Positions 23,546-36,200 of a DNA stretch of 64,000 bases are shown piece by piece. A program made the translations under genes and the position numbers. The stretch comes from Apostichopus parvimensis (lineage: Eukaryota; Echinodermata; Holothuroidea; Aspidochirotida; Stichopodidae). Location of the stretch: positions 95,013 through 159,012 of the forward strand of contig KN882593.1 in assembly GCA_000934455.1 (NCBI GenBank), in the 5' to 3' direction. The notes beneath the pieces were generated by a model. It was not told the origin of the DNA and ran no database searches. It saw only the letters and a program-made list of their open reading frames with translations. Every line of letters starts with the position of its first letter. Position 1 is the stretch's first letter.

Positions 23546-23946
23546 CTAACAAACATGTCACCAAAAAGTGGTGAAAAACAATGCAGAAATGTTCTCCCAC
23601 AGGAGTCAACCCAGCTAGGCATCTCTGCAAACAGCCATCAGCATTTTCTTACCTACTGCTTAACGAAACGTCACTATCACTGGCAAATGGCCTTGGCAGG
23701 GTTACAAGCTATAAATGTCTATTACAGTCCTACTTTGTGAAGTGTAGGCCTAACTTTCCTCATACAGTTTGTGTGTTAGGCAAGCTAACTTGTCATCTAA
23801 TTAAGAATGGGAACTATTCCCCTTGGGTGAAGAACACTATAATATCCCACTTCACAAAGGATGTAAATCTCTCAGCAAGTCTGCTTCTGTTTCAACAACC
23901 ATTCTTCGAATGGTTAATATCATTTTCTACATATATATTTTTTTTA

Positions 23947-24210
23947 TCAATTAACTCCAAGTGGATCAGCCTCCACAGTTTCCTCCACTGTCTCCTTGTT
24001 TACATGTCCATTGCTATTGACGTGAGGCTCTTCGTTGGTAGCACCTGTATCATCGTTTTCTTGGAGGAATGTCTCTCTGGACTGGTCGAAGTGTTTCACC
24101 GATGCACCCCCGTCGCTCTCTTCGCTGAAATAATTATCACTGATTTTAATCCCGTCCTCCTCTAGAGACCCTTGAGCAAATCTGAGAGTGCCACCCAAGA
24201 TGTCTTTAAC
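23947..24210 (-). CDS. TBC1D5: TBC1D5 last coding exon
   Basis: VKDILGGTLRFAQGSLEEDG continues the family block; then an acidic, Glu/Thr-rich tail ending DPLGVN and TGA (plus-strand 23947-23949). The human C-terminal LIR (SGFTIV) has no visible counterpart: I find no aromatic-x-x-aliphatic motif in this tail. Confidence 0.9.
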   Translation of the reverse strand, partial: VKDILGGTLRFAQGSLEEDGIKISDNYFSEESDGGASVKHFDQSRETFLQENDDTGATNEEPHVNSNGHVNKETVEETVEADPLGVN

Positions 24211-27200
24211 CTGAACAGTCATTGCAAAATGAGAGAAATGTTTTACTAAAATCAACTTTATTGTTAAAACACAAAACAAAACAAATGGTGTTTCACAAAG
24301 ACAATAGGCAAATAGGTAAATAGGCAGAGTGGTTGGAAGACAGATACAGAGGCCAGAAGAAAGGTAAAATGACATGTAGAAAACCAGGTAGGTAGGTAAG
24401 GGGGGAGGGAGGAGAGGTGATACAAAGATATGATTTAATGTGAGGGGGGGGGGCTGAGCCACCTGGATCCAGACACATCAAATTATGGAAGTCGGCAAAG
24501 GATGAATGTAGCATCCGATGAAAGGAAAAAATGTTAAAATGAATATAACCGATGTTTGTAGTATTTAGCTGCCACCAACTTTTACTTGTTTAGACCACCT
24601 ACTGCCACCAGTGGTGATGTAACTTTGACTTGTTTAGACCAGCTATGACAATCAAGGAATCTAAAGTTACTAGTTCCTTACCTGTTTATGCCAGCTATGC
24701 CAATCAAGGAATGTTTTTTTTTTTTTTTTATCAAAAAAGATCTTCCAAGGGCCTTTATTATCATTACAATATCTTCTAATCCATGTACACTCAAGGAATC
24801 CAATCAAGGAATGTAAAGTTACTAGTCTTTACCTGTTTAGACCACCTACTGCCAAAAGTGGTGATGTAACTTTACTTATTTAGACCAGCTAAGGCCATCA
24901 GAAGGAATGTAAAGTTACTAGTCTTTACCTGTTTTAAGCCAGCTAAGGCCATCAGCAAGGTGTCCTCTTCAGGCAACTTATGATTCTCCAATGCATCCTG
25001 TATTTGTACTGAAATGAAAATTAATGATAAAGTTGAATGTGACATATGCACCATATTAATCTAAAAATCCATTCTGAGGTTTAAAGTGAAATTATATTTT
25101 GTTTGCATGCGTGATTTGGTTTGAAACAGATTCTACAGTAAAGATGACACACCATACACTAGAGTTGAAGTTATAACTGGCGAACAAAAAAACTGGCTAG
25201 GTGTTCCATGGCGCCTAGGAAATATAAGGCCATTGACAAAGGTCTTGGGAAATACTGAATGTGTGTAGACAGGTAATTATTTATTTGAATTGCCGTGTAT
25301 AATAAGATTTGGTTCTCAAACGATGTGCAAACTTTGCATCTTTGTGCAACAAATCTCATAGCAAGTTGTAATGTTAACTTATTATTTAAGCTTGCAAGAG
25401 ATAAATACTACTGCTGACATATCTAAACATAGCAAATGCTTGTGAGCCAATCATAAATTACTATCATAATTAATTATCAATTCTACACATCATTATCAAC
25501 ACAACACTTGTTTATGGTGACATTTCTCTTGGTAGGCATCAATTTCCATAACGTTGTGGGCCAAATAAAGAAGGTAAGTTTTACACTTAATACTTATATT
25601 GAAAATATTCAACTTAACATTTTCATCAGGGATTTACATCATGCCTGTCATCTTTCTAGCTTACTAACAATTATTACAATGCATTTTAAGTAGAACTAAA
25701 ATGTTACTTGTTTTATTATTTTTATATTTCTTCAAACAGTATCTCTTTTTTTATTGGTTATCTTGAATCATTAGTTGATGTATTTTTCATGATAAATCCA
25801 TACTTACATATATGAGCTTCCATTTTGGTAGCGCAGTACTTGCACATATTTTGTGTATCGTTCATCCGTCCCTTGAGTAGCATCAATTCTTTCTGTGATT
25901 CGCTTTCCTGTAACGCAGAAAGAACACCATTTTAATCAGACATTCAGTTTCAAACGACAATAATTCATATACCGGGCAAATATGGGGGCAGAGTACAATA
26001 TAAGCTAACAGCTTGGAACTGGATTTTAACAATTAACAAATTTAATCCAAATAAAGTTACAGCATCTGGGCGAAAGTTTGGTGTGTCTCTGAAGTTTCCA
26101 CGTTTACCTCACCCAACCAATATGGGACATATGCTCCTTGGTTGCAAGAATATATTTACTGCATAATGCAAGTAGTAAATGGTAAAGGATCGCTTAAGGC
26201 GACTTGTATCTTACTGCATAATTTTCCAAATGGTAAATATTTTTAAATCATCTCTCTAGAACATAGATGAATTTGTAAACCACAAACAAACAAGGATTGT
26301 GTGGAGCAGATATTTCCTCAGTTGGTTTAACTTGGAGGTGGGGGAGGGGGTGGGGAGGGGTTATACCCACAACATTTTGACAGTTAAAACTCATGCATCA
26401 GGGGACCAGTGTAAGCAAGGTGTTTATTCTAGGCAATTTCTCCAGAAGCAATCCACTGTTTCTCAGATTAAGTCAGCTTCCAAATTGTCAGAGGATACAT
26501 AAAGGTGATAATTTTGAAGTAAATTGCCGTAAATTGAAATCTACAATAGATTACATTTCTCTCCAATTGTGGTGCTATTCGTTACCTCTTTTTCCTTGTT
26601 TTTGCTGTTACTTCTTGGCTTTCCAAAGAACGACTCTACCCTGTTCAGAGGCGCGGTTACGGTCTTCTTGGATAACGGTTTACTTTGTACCTGTAGATTC
26701 TCATCTGTGGACTGGAAGAGTGGGTGTGGTAAATCTGTGGAGGGGCAAACAAACAAACAACAAACATGGTCAATATATTCATAAACTGTTGCCTTACAGT
26801 CAGGGTGTGGTCTTGTGAAGAGAACAGAACCCCAGATGGAAATGTATCTTCAATTACACAAACCAAACCAAATTAATTGCTTATCTCCCCCATCCTGATA
26901 CCCTTTAATACCCCAAAAGTACCCTTCCTCTCAAGTCCAGACTAACAGATGCTTTCTTGCATATCATTTGTGTGAAAAAAAACCACAATAAAAGCAAGAC
27001 GGTACAGTAAGTGAGATTGTTATAGCCACCCCTCCTAACCCCCCCCCCCCAAAAAAAAAGGTATACAGGTCCCATGAATAGTTTGATTAGACTTATCAGT
27101 CTAATCAAACTATGCTAATATGCAAATTATGCTAATAAGTATTGCTCTTTGTTAAAAATTAAATATATCACAGACAGGAAGCAAGGACCACAGAAAAGGA

Positions 27201-30200
27201 GTCTATTATAACAACTATGAAAATGGTACAGACCCCAGAAAATCTGGACTGAAAAAACTTTGAGGAGTATAGCCATGGATACAGTGTATCAAGTATACAA
27301 CAGAGTGAGGTGCACAGTAAATAAGAGTGTGATAATGAGGATGAGGAGGTTGCAGGTAAGTAAGGCACTGACCTCCATACGTGCTTGACTTGACCATCCT
27401 GTTAGGTCTCTCCTCTTTCGTAGGTCTCTCGCTGGCCGACGTCCTGGTCATCCGTTTCAGACTGTTGAATCCCGAGGCGACGGCAGCATTGGTTTTATCT
27501 TTGAATGCGATCTTCTGAGGGTTGGGGCTCTGTTTAGATTCCAGCCTCCTTGGGAGACTGTGGGCAAGGTAATTTCCATTCTTGGATTGGTGGAAAATTT
27601 TGAATTGGTAATTGGCTGGCCTGGCATGGTTCTGAAGATACAATCAAAGGTAAAACATATCAAATGAAATTGGATTGAGAAATTACAGTTCCGTTTGTGA
27701 AAGACTCGGCTCACTGAAAAGACAATTATGTGTCTGGGTATGTATGTATGATGAATGTATGTATATATGTGTGTATTCATGTGTGTGTATGTATGTATAT
27801 GTGTATATGCTTGTATGGGTGTGTGGGTGTATGTGTGCATTTTTGTATGTGTGTTCATGTATGTATGGGTGTACCTACATATGACATATATGTATATATG
27901 TTGTATATATCATAATATCATATTACCAAGAATAATTTTTGTCCATAGATATTTGATGACATTACAAAGCACAAGAGGGGAGGCTATGTGGCTGACAGTA
28001 CTAGTAAGTGTAGATCACCATCAGTGACATTCTTAGTGATAGTGAAATATCGGCACAAAGAAATCAACAAGCTACTTGTTATGGATATCTGAGCAGTCTC
28101 TCGTATAAAATATTACCAGTGGGTCTCTCAAATGGAGGGCTTTGTTGATTAGAAAATGAATATCGCCCGACGTTGGAAAATGCATCAGGAGAGTCAGACA
28201 CGCCAAGCTGTCTGCACCCAGTACTGGAAAAAAGAAAAGAAGAGTAGATAAAAGCAATCAAAACAAAAGCGCAACTGATATTGGGGTTATCAATTATGTC
28301 CCTGAGAGGAGGGCCAGAGAGGAATCTTGGTTGATGTAAATGGTCAGAGTAAACCAAGATCTGACTTCGACACCCATATATACAGCAATGTGAAGGGTAC
28401 GCTGGTAGAGTCCTCAAGTGTAATGTCTGGAGGGTCCACATACCTGACTAATGCAAGATTATAGGCCAGTTTTGCAGGTCAGACTTGGCCTGTGGGCTGC
28501 TTACTGAGAAAATCCTGGGATAGACCCCTATTCTGGAAATGTCGCATATGAAAATGTTGGCTATTTGTAGAAAACACACTTGAGTGTCTTGCAGGGTTGC
28601 AGGAGGGCGGGGGGGGGGGCAAAAGTCATCCTTAAATGTGATAGACATAGTAGCGCTGATCTAAGAATATTCGACTCAGATTAGGAAATATCAGGACTAC
28701 CCATTTTTCAACCAGGGAATGATTTATTGGGTACCACACATTGCATATACAAGTTGAAAGATTTGTAGTCTGTTTTTTGACACAGGAACCAGAGTATTTT
28801 ATAAGAGATAAATATCAGAACCTTCAAAACTTGGACAATCAATAATGGTTATTAGGGTAAGTGGTTGTTACAGAGTTCTCTTACTGATAAGCCATGCTGA
28901 TAGTGTGAGCGGTTGCTTCATTACTAGACTCTGTAGCTTATAAGCTGTCCTGATAGGGTAAGTGGTTGTTACAGTGTTCTCTTACTTATAAGCTGTCCTG
29001 ATAGGGTAAGTGGTTGTTACAGTGTTCTCTTACTGATAAACCATTCTGATAGTGTGAGCGGTTGCTACATTACTAGACTCCCTAACTTAAAAACGGTCCT
29101 GAAAGGGTAAGTGGTTGTTACAGAATTCTCTTACTGATTAGCCTTCCTGATAGGGAAGGTGGTTTCTACATTACTAGACTTCCTAACTTATAAGCTGTCC
29201 TGATAGGGTAAGTGGTTGTTACAGAGTTCTCTTACTGTTTAGCCTTCCTGATAGGGTAGGTGGTTGCTACATTACTAGACTTCCTAACTTATAAGCTGTT
29301 CTGATAGTGTGAGCGGTTGCTACATTACTAGACTCCCTAACTTATAAGCTATCCTGATCCGGTAAGTGGTTATTACTTACAGAGTTCTCTCACTAACATC
29401 ATCATTGCAACGAAGAAGTAGTCAATAAGCTCCAGTGACGTGCTATCTGCAAAGAGGGCATCCCATAAAACTAACAAATCTTGAAACATGAACTCTCGAC
29501 CAAAAAGGAGTCGAACCCACTTTCTGTGCAAAAGAGATAAACAGGAAAAGAAATAAACATTGAATACAGGAAATCATGGGACAACAGTTTGAAAAGAATG
29601 TTATTCATACCGACGGGCAGTAGCTAAGACTGAACCCATAATGGCACCAATTCTAAGAATGCAGTACGTCAAGTTCTCTTGATACAAGGCTTCTCCACTA
29701 GTTCTGTGTGAATGAGAAGTTACTCGCAGAATCCTTCTTTACAATTGAGCAGCAAGAGGTGAGAAGGGACAGGAAGGGAATGGAAGGGGGGTGGGGGAAG
29801 GGGAGAAGATGGCAAGACAGAGCAGGAAGTAGTGGAGAAGACAGAGATGGAGGTAAAGAGGGAAGTGAACAGAAAGTAAATGTAAGAATAAAAAGACTGA
29901 AAGCGAAAGTAAGAGATCAATGGGAAAGACTTTAGCTCTGGATAAATGTTACTTCGTCCCTCTATTTTTTTCAGTGGATTGGGAAGAGAGGTCGCTGGAA
30001 TTCGAGGGGGCGTGTTCTCCCCTGATTGTACAATACTATATCAAGTAGCCTCCTTATAGATGCATTTCAAATTACTTACACCTACGTATTTGAACATGAA
30101 AACATTGTCAGTAGAGAATATAATTCATTTATTATAGCATCCAATATTTAATTTTTTGAAAATCGTGATACACGAGGGTAAACAATTTTTCTCTGGGTAC

Positions 30201-33200
30201 CCGGATACCCGACGGGTAATTGCTCTCGGGTACCCGGTTCCCGATTTTTGGACCCGTGTAAACACTTATTTCAATACGGTTTCTGTATCACTTACAAGCC
30301 ATAGACCTGAGGCGGTATATCCAACCTGGATAAATGTGTGTACAACTCGACATCGTTCTTCTTCAGGATGACTTCGTATATCCTCTGAATTTTGATGGCT
30401 AGCGGCGTGGAGGGTAGCAGATCGTCTTCGCTCACAGCGAACGGAGCCGAGTGGAGAGGCTTCTTGAGTCTCGAGTTCCCCGATTCCAACCTTCCGTATT
30501 GGAACCACGGTTTCATGGTTTCCATGAGTCTCGAAAACAGTGTACTTTGTAAAGGAAAATAGTGGTGTTTGCGTTACCAAGATATGACAGGATCAAGTGA
30601 AGGTTAACGCAGCTACTTACGGTCTCATTCCACACCAGCCAACGGTAGTTTCTTCCCAAATGTATATAGAAAATTGTTCCTTTATTCTTTCTCATTCAGC
30701 TTGGTGGAGGCAGCTGGTCTAATCACTTACTATGGCAATGCCCTTAACCCCAACAGTGTTACCTACAGACACTAGGCTATCTACATCTTTTACCAAATTT
30801 GTCAGCTATATTATAAGATTATTTTAACTTTACTACATTATCCTTTCTTTTGAACTCAAATATACACAGAGACACAAAAAGCATTTATTTTAACAAATAT
30901 CTATTAATTTGCACGAGCAGAAATTTTGCTTATCCACAACTTTATTTACTTATATATATATATATCTGTATATATATATATATGTCTGTATATATATATA
31001 TATATATATACAGAATAACAAACTTATCTGATCAATACAACAATAAATGCAAGGGATTTCAAATTGTTAAATATATGAGTCTTTGTGGCAAAAATGTATC
31101 ATGTCGTGATTGTGATTGTCAAAACAGACTTGGAATTACGCACCCACAGTGACCCATCCTACACCCCTCCCCCACCCCCCATCCCTCCCCACCAGTACCT
31201 GCCCATTCACAGTATAAATTCAAGCACTTTACTTACTAGGAATCATGCTCTAGGAAGCTTGGATCCAGGATTTCACCGGCTAAAGGCCTGTACATGACAG
31301 AGAAACAAATGACGCTGTAAATCGTAAAATCGTTTCTAGAATTTCTAAAACTTGTTGAACATGAATGGAGAAACAGACGAGAGATAGCAAAAATGAAATA
31401 TGGAAGGAGACAAATATGACTTTGCCTTTATTTTATACTATTTGCTGGCATTTGAATAAATGGAGACCGATTATTTTACAATCTTCTGTAAGAATGTAAT
31501 TTATGTAACATGTACGAAAGACTAGTAGAAATGATTTTCCATGCAATGGGGGGGGGGGAGAAACAGGTAGAAGGGGCCACCAAGTCCCCCTTCCATGCCC
31601 CTCCCTTCCACAAAAAGGAGTCTCTCTCCTTTGTAAGTTTTATTCAGAAAGATCTGAGGTGGTTGGGGTACTATGATTGCTGAGTGATCATTTTTGGGGT
31701 ATGAAAGAAGATAATATTTATATTTGATTTTACTTCACCATCTTTCTAGTAGTGTTACATGACTTTATTGTAAATTTATATAATAATCAGGATTAACACC
31801 AGTCTAATCTCACTAAATCCAGACTAATCTAATTGACAAAAAAAAAGATCATCTTTCAATTTCGGAATTCAATACCAACTTGTTTGCTTAGCGAAAATTA
31901 AAAATGCTTGTATTTATTTTCGGCTACAATTAAGTGATGATTATTTTTGGATGTAGTGAGGGGAGGAGAATGCTGTATAAATAAGTATGAAACCGTACTG
32001 ATACTGTGTGCACATCGGTACTAGAAACAGGTTGAACTAAGAAAGGTAACATGTCCCCTGGGAGGGTTTCATAAATTTACAGAGAGAAAGGTATTCATCA
32101 CACAAGGTTTGCTGAATTTGTTCAGATGTATGATAACTTTACCATCACATTACTCATTAATATCTGATAACATTTTGAGATTTTATTGCATTTGGATCAG
32201 TTCCATGATTTAATTTAATGGTGAGGCTTCATGTTTATCAATATTGATAGGGGAACTGTGTCGATGTGTTGTGAAGAATGAGATAACATTTCCCAAACAT
32301 GATCACATAGCATAGTTTCTATGTTTCAATGCTACTATTATTATGGCAAACGTCTGAATGGAAATCATTTTTTCTTCACTAAATTTGCATATTTCTATGC
32401 AGAAATTTATGGCTAAGGTTTGTGATGGTACCACCACATGGATTTTGCTTCCAGGCAAGCAAAGAGCCTGAAATTTGCATGCATGTATTTGAAAGGCAAC
32501 TCATGGAATATGAATTAAATATGAGATCATGCATAATGATGTAGTAATGAGCAAGACAATGCACATGCCAATGTACCGCTGTGCAGCTTAGATACACACT
32601 ATGGCTCGCTGTAAGTTAATAATTGTTTCTGAGTGACTTTTACATATGTAGTTAAGGGCATTCTCAAGGGTAGGTGGATAAAGTCAAAGATTGCAACATC
32701 TCAGATTTTTTTCGAATCGTATGGTATCATTTTAATTGGCACCAGTTGACAGTTAGGTGACCTCTGAAGTTATGGAAATTCTCTTCCCCCTTCACCTTTA
32801 GTACCCACCCCTCCCCACCCCCCACCCCCTCTCCAGGATTTGTGGAATCTTTTTGTTGAGATAATCTTGTGTCCATTCGTCAAAGACTCTCAAAAGATCG
32901 TTCGACAGATAAACACAAAATGAGTAAGCGATGAGTTGTTAGACGACATGAGTGGTCCGAACAAACTCGTGCTAGAACAATAACAATTTGGATATGAGGA
33001 AGTTATTAAACTGAGTTGCAAAGACAAAGAGAGCAATATAATGAGCAGTAAACTGCAAATTAGGGAAGTTTTGTTTTTTAAGTGCAAAATGAGGAATTTT
33101 CTGTCAGTTTGTTCTTAAAATCAAGTTTGAATGTGGTACAAACATTTTCTAATCTAAGGCAAATTTAAAAATTGATAAAACTAATAGCTAATTGCACTAA

Positions 33201-36200
33201 CCCCCTTTCTAGTCTGTCACCATTTGCTACTCCCCCCCCCCCCCCCCCCCCCNNNNNNNNNNNNNNNNNNNNNNNNNNNNNNNNNNNNNNNNNNNNNNNN
33301 NNACCCCTCCCCCACCCCCCATCCCTCCCCACCAGTACCTGCCCATTCACAGTATAAATTCAAGCACTTTACTTACTAGGAATCATGCTCTAGGAAGGCT
33401 GGATCCAGGATTTCACCGGCTAAAGGCCTGTATATGACAGAGAAACAAATGACGCTGTCAATCGTAAAATCATCTCTAGAATTTCTAAAACTTGTTGAAC
33501 ATGAATGGAGAAACAGACGAGAGATTGCAAAAAGGAAATATGGAAGGAGACAAATATGACTTTGCCTTTATTTTATACTATTTGCTGGCATTTGAATAAA
33601 TGGAGACCGATTATTTTACAATCTTCTGTAAGAATGTAATTTATGTAACATGTACGAAAGACTAGTAGAAATGATTTTTCGTGCAATGGGGGGGGGGAGA
33701 AACAGGAAGAAGGGGCCACCAAGTAGCCCTTCCATGCTCCCTCCCTTCCACAAGAAGGAGTCTCTCTCCTTTGTAAGTTTTATTCAGAAAGATGTCGGTG
33801 GTTGGGGTACTATGATTGTTGAGTGACCATTTTTGGGGTATGAAGAAGATAATATTTATATTTGATTTTACTTCACCATCTTTCTAGTAGTGATACATGA
33901 ATTTATGGTAAATTTGCATCATAATCAGGATTAGGATTAACAGCAGTCTAATCTCACCAAATCCATACTAATTGACAAAAAAAAAACAAAAAACAGATCA
34001 TCTTTCAATTTTGGAATTCAATACCAACTTGTTTGCTTCAGCGAAAATTAAAAATGCTTGTATTTATTTTTGTCTACAATTAAGTGATGATTTTTTTGTT
34101 GATGTAGTGAGGGGAGGAGAATGCTGTATAAATATGTATGAAACCATACTGATACCTTGTGCAAATCAGTACTAGAAACAGGTTGAACTAAGAAACCCTG
34201 GGAGGGTTTCATCAATTTACAGCGAGGAAGGTATTCATCACAAGGTTTGCTGAATTTGTTCAGATGTCTGATAACTTAACAATGACATTACTCATTAATA
34301 TCTGATAACATTTTGAGATTTTATTGCATTTGGATCAGTTCCATGATTTCATTTAATGGTGAGGCTTCATGTTTATCAATATTGATAGGGGACTGTGTCG
34401 ATGTGTTGTGAAGAATGAGATAACGTTTTCCAAAACATGATCACATAGCATAATTTCTATGTTTCAATGCAACTATTACGGAAATCATTTTTCTTCACTA
34501 AATTTGCATATTTCTATGCAGATATTTAGAGCTAAGGTTTGTGATGGTACAACCACATGGATTTTGCTTCAATGCAAGCAAATAGCCTGAAATTTGCATG
34601 CATGTATTGAAAGGCAACTTATGGAATTATGAATTAAATATGAGATCATGCATAATGATGTAGTAATGATGAGCAAGACAATGGACATGCCAATGTACCG
34701 CTGTGCAGCTTAGATACACACTATGGCTTGCTGTATAGTAATAATTGTTTCTGAGTGTCTTTTACATATGTAGTTAAAAAAAGGGCATCATTCTCAAGGG
34801 TAGGTGGATAAAGTCAAAGATTTGCAACATCTCAGATTTTTTTCCGTATCGTATGGTACAATTTTGAATGGCAACCAGTTGACAGTTAGGTGACCTCTGA
34901 AATTATGGAACTTCTCTGCCCCCTTCACCTTTTGTACCCACCCCCCCAACCTCTCCAGGATTTGTGGAATCTTTTTGTTGGGAAAATCTCGTGTCCATTC
35001 GTCAAAGAATTCAAAAGGTTGTTTGACAGATAAACACAAAATGAGTCAGCAATGAGACGTTAGACGACGTGAGTAATTCCGAAACAAACTCGTGCTAGAA
35101 CAATAACAATTCAGATATGAGAATGTTATTAAACTGAATTGCAAAGACAAAGAGAGCAATATAATGAGCAGTAAACTGCAATTAGGGAAAGTTTTGTTAT
35201 TAAAGTGCAATTGAGGAATGTTCTGTCAGTTTCTTTTTAAAATCAAGTTTGAATGTGGTACAAACACTTTCTAATCTAAGGCAAATTAAAAATCAAAAAT
35301 GATAAAACTAATAGCTTATTGCACTAATCACCTTTCTAGTTTGTCATCATTTGCTGCTCCCCCCCTATCCCCTCCCCTCCCCTCCCAAAAGGTACTGAGC
35401 AGATTACCAAAAACTTGTTTATGGTCCTGCTGTTGCCCCTCTGAAAATTCTACTTGAAAACCCTACTGAAAATTCCTCCCAAAGCTTTGCTTTGATCTCC
35501 AAGCTGAGTGTAATACTAGGCAATCTGGGAGGGGGGGGGGGAGTGCAACTAGGGGGCCAGAGATATTTGATGGTGGAAAAAAATGTAACACTGATATGGG
35601 AGAGGGTCTAAGGGGAGGTGGTTATCCCTCCCCTTTGGGAATTTTTCTACAAGTAAAATAACATATAGAAGTGGTGCTATAAATTTGACATTTTTTCACA
35701 TTAATGCATTGCATTAGAAACTGTTTCTGATACTAATGATTAGCCTAGCTCTTTATATATTTTTTTTGGGGGGGGAGGGGGGAAGGGGAAATGTCTCCTC
35801 ATGCTGGCCTTCACCAGAACTAATTACTTGCTAGGAACTAGATTATGTTTTTTACACATTTTTTATTTCTTCTCTACAAAGAAATAACAAATGACTGTCA
35901 CCAAGTAGAATTATCAAGATCATTTCCAAGCACGTTAATATTTCTAATCGTATCTGGTCTTATAACGGCTAACATTTTCAAAATCAAACTTTTTTCTTCA
36001 GATATTTTACCAGGGATCCTCTGATATTCAGGAATTACACAGACTACAGTTAACCATTGCAAGTATTGTGCAGCAACAAACCTACCAACATCATGTCATT
36101 ATTCTCTTTCTCATTACTCTTCAGTCTCAGACCAATCGGATCACTTTTCCAGCTATTTATCAATGAATGAAACTACGACAGTTCAACACGGCATATTTCT

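Larger units (their letters stand above)
15429..23946. other. Convergent intergenic interval / 3' UTRs
   Basis: The 8.5 kb between the convergent ends of SPMIP4 and TBC1D5. It holds a hAT MITE (15634-15976), candidate poly-A signals for both genes, the 34-base G run at 17851-17884 and smaller G runs at 17411 and 17966. The ORFs here are short and have no splice context or recognisable product, so I call no gene. Confidence 0.6.
31163..35390. repeat. 2.1-kb direct duplication around the assembly gap
   Basis: 31163-33252 and 33303-about 35390 align end to end in the same orientation, with scattered substitutions and small indels. Each copy contains TBC1D5 exon 8. The left copy runs into a C run and stops at the N block. 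The right copy starts at the first base after it, inside the C-rich start of the segment. Confidence 0.92.

Noticed and set aside
24211-24462. Upstream extension of the last TBC1D5 exon (a frame starting MAQPPPLTLN)
   Set aside because: The acceptor gttcag|GTTAAA at 24210 joins in phase with exon 15 and matches the family; the extension is intron.
27675-28027. Met/Val/Tyr/Cys-rich frames on both strands
   Set aside because: Direct translation of the TGTATG microsatellite.
28856-29390. Regularly spaced repeats resembling a CRISPR array
   Set aside because: The units are contiguous and degenerate, the in-between sequences are repeated too, and the context is a eukaryotic intron; it is a minisatellite.
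33165-33357. Frames spanning the N block
   Set aside because: They run through unknown bases and C homopolymers; not interpretable.
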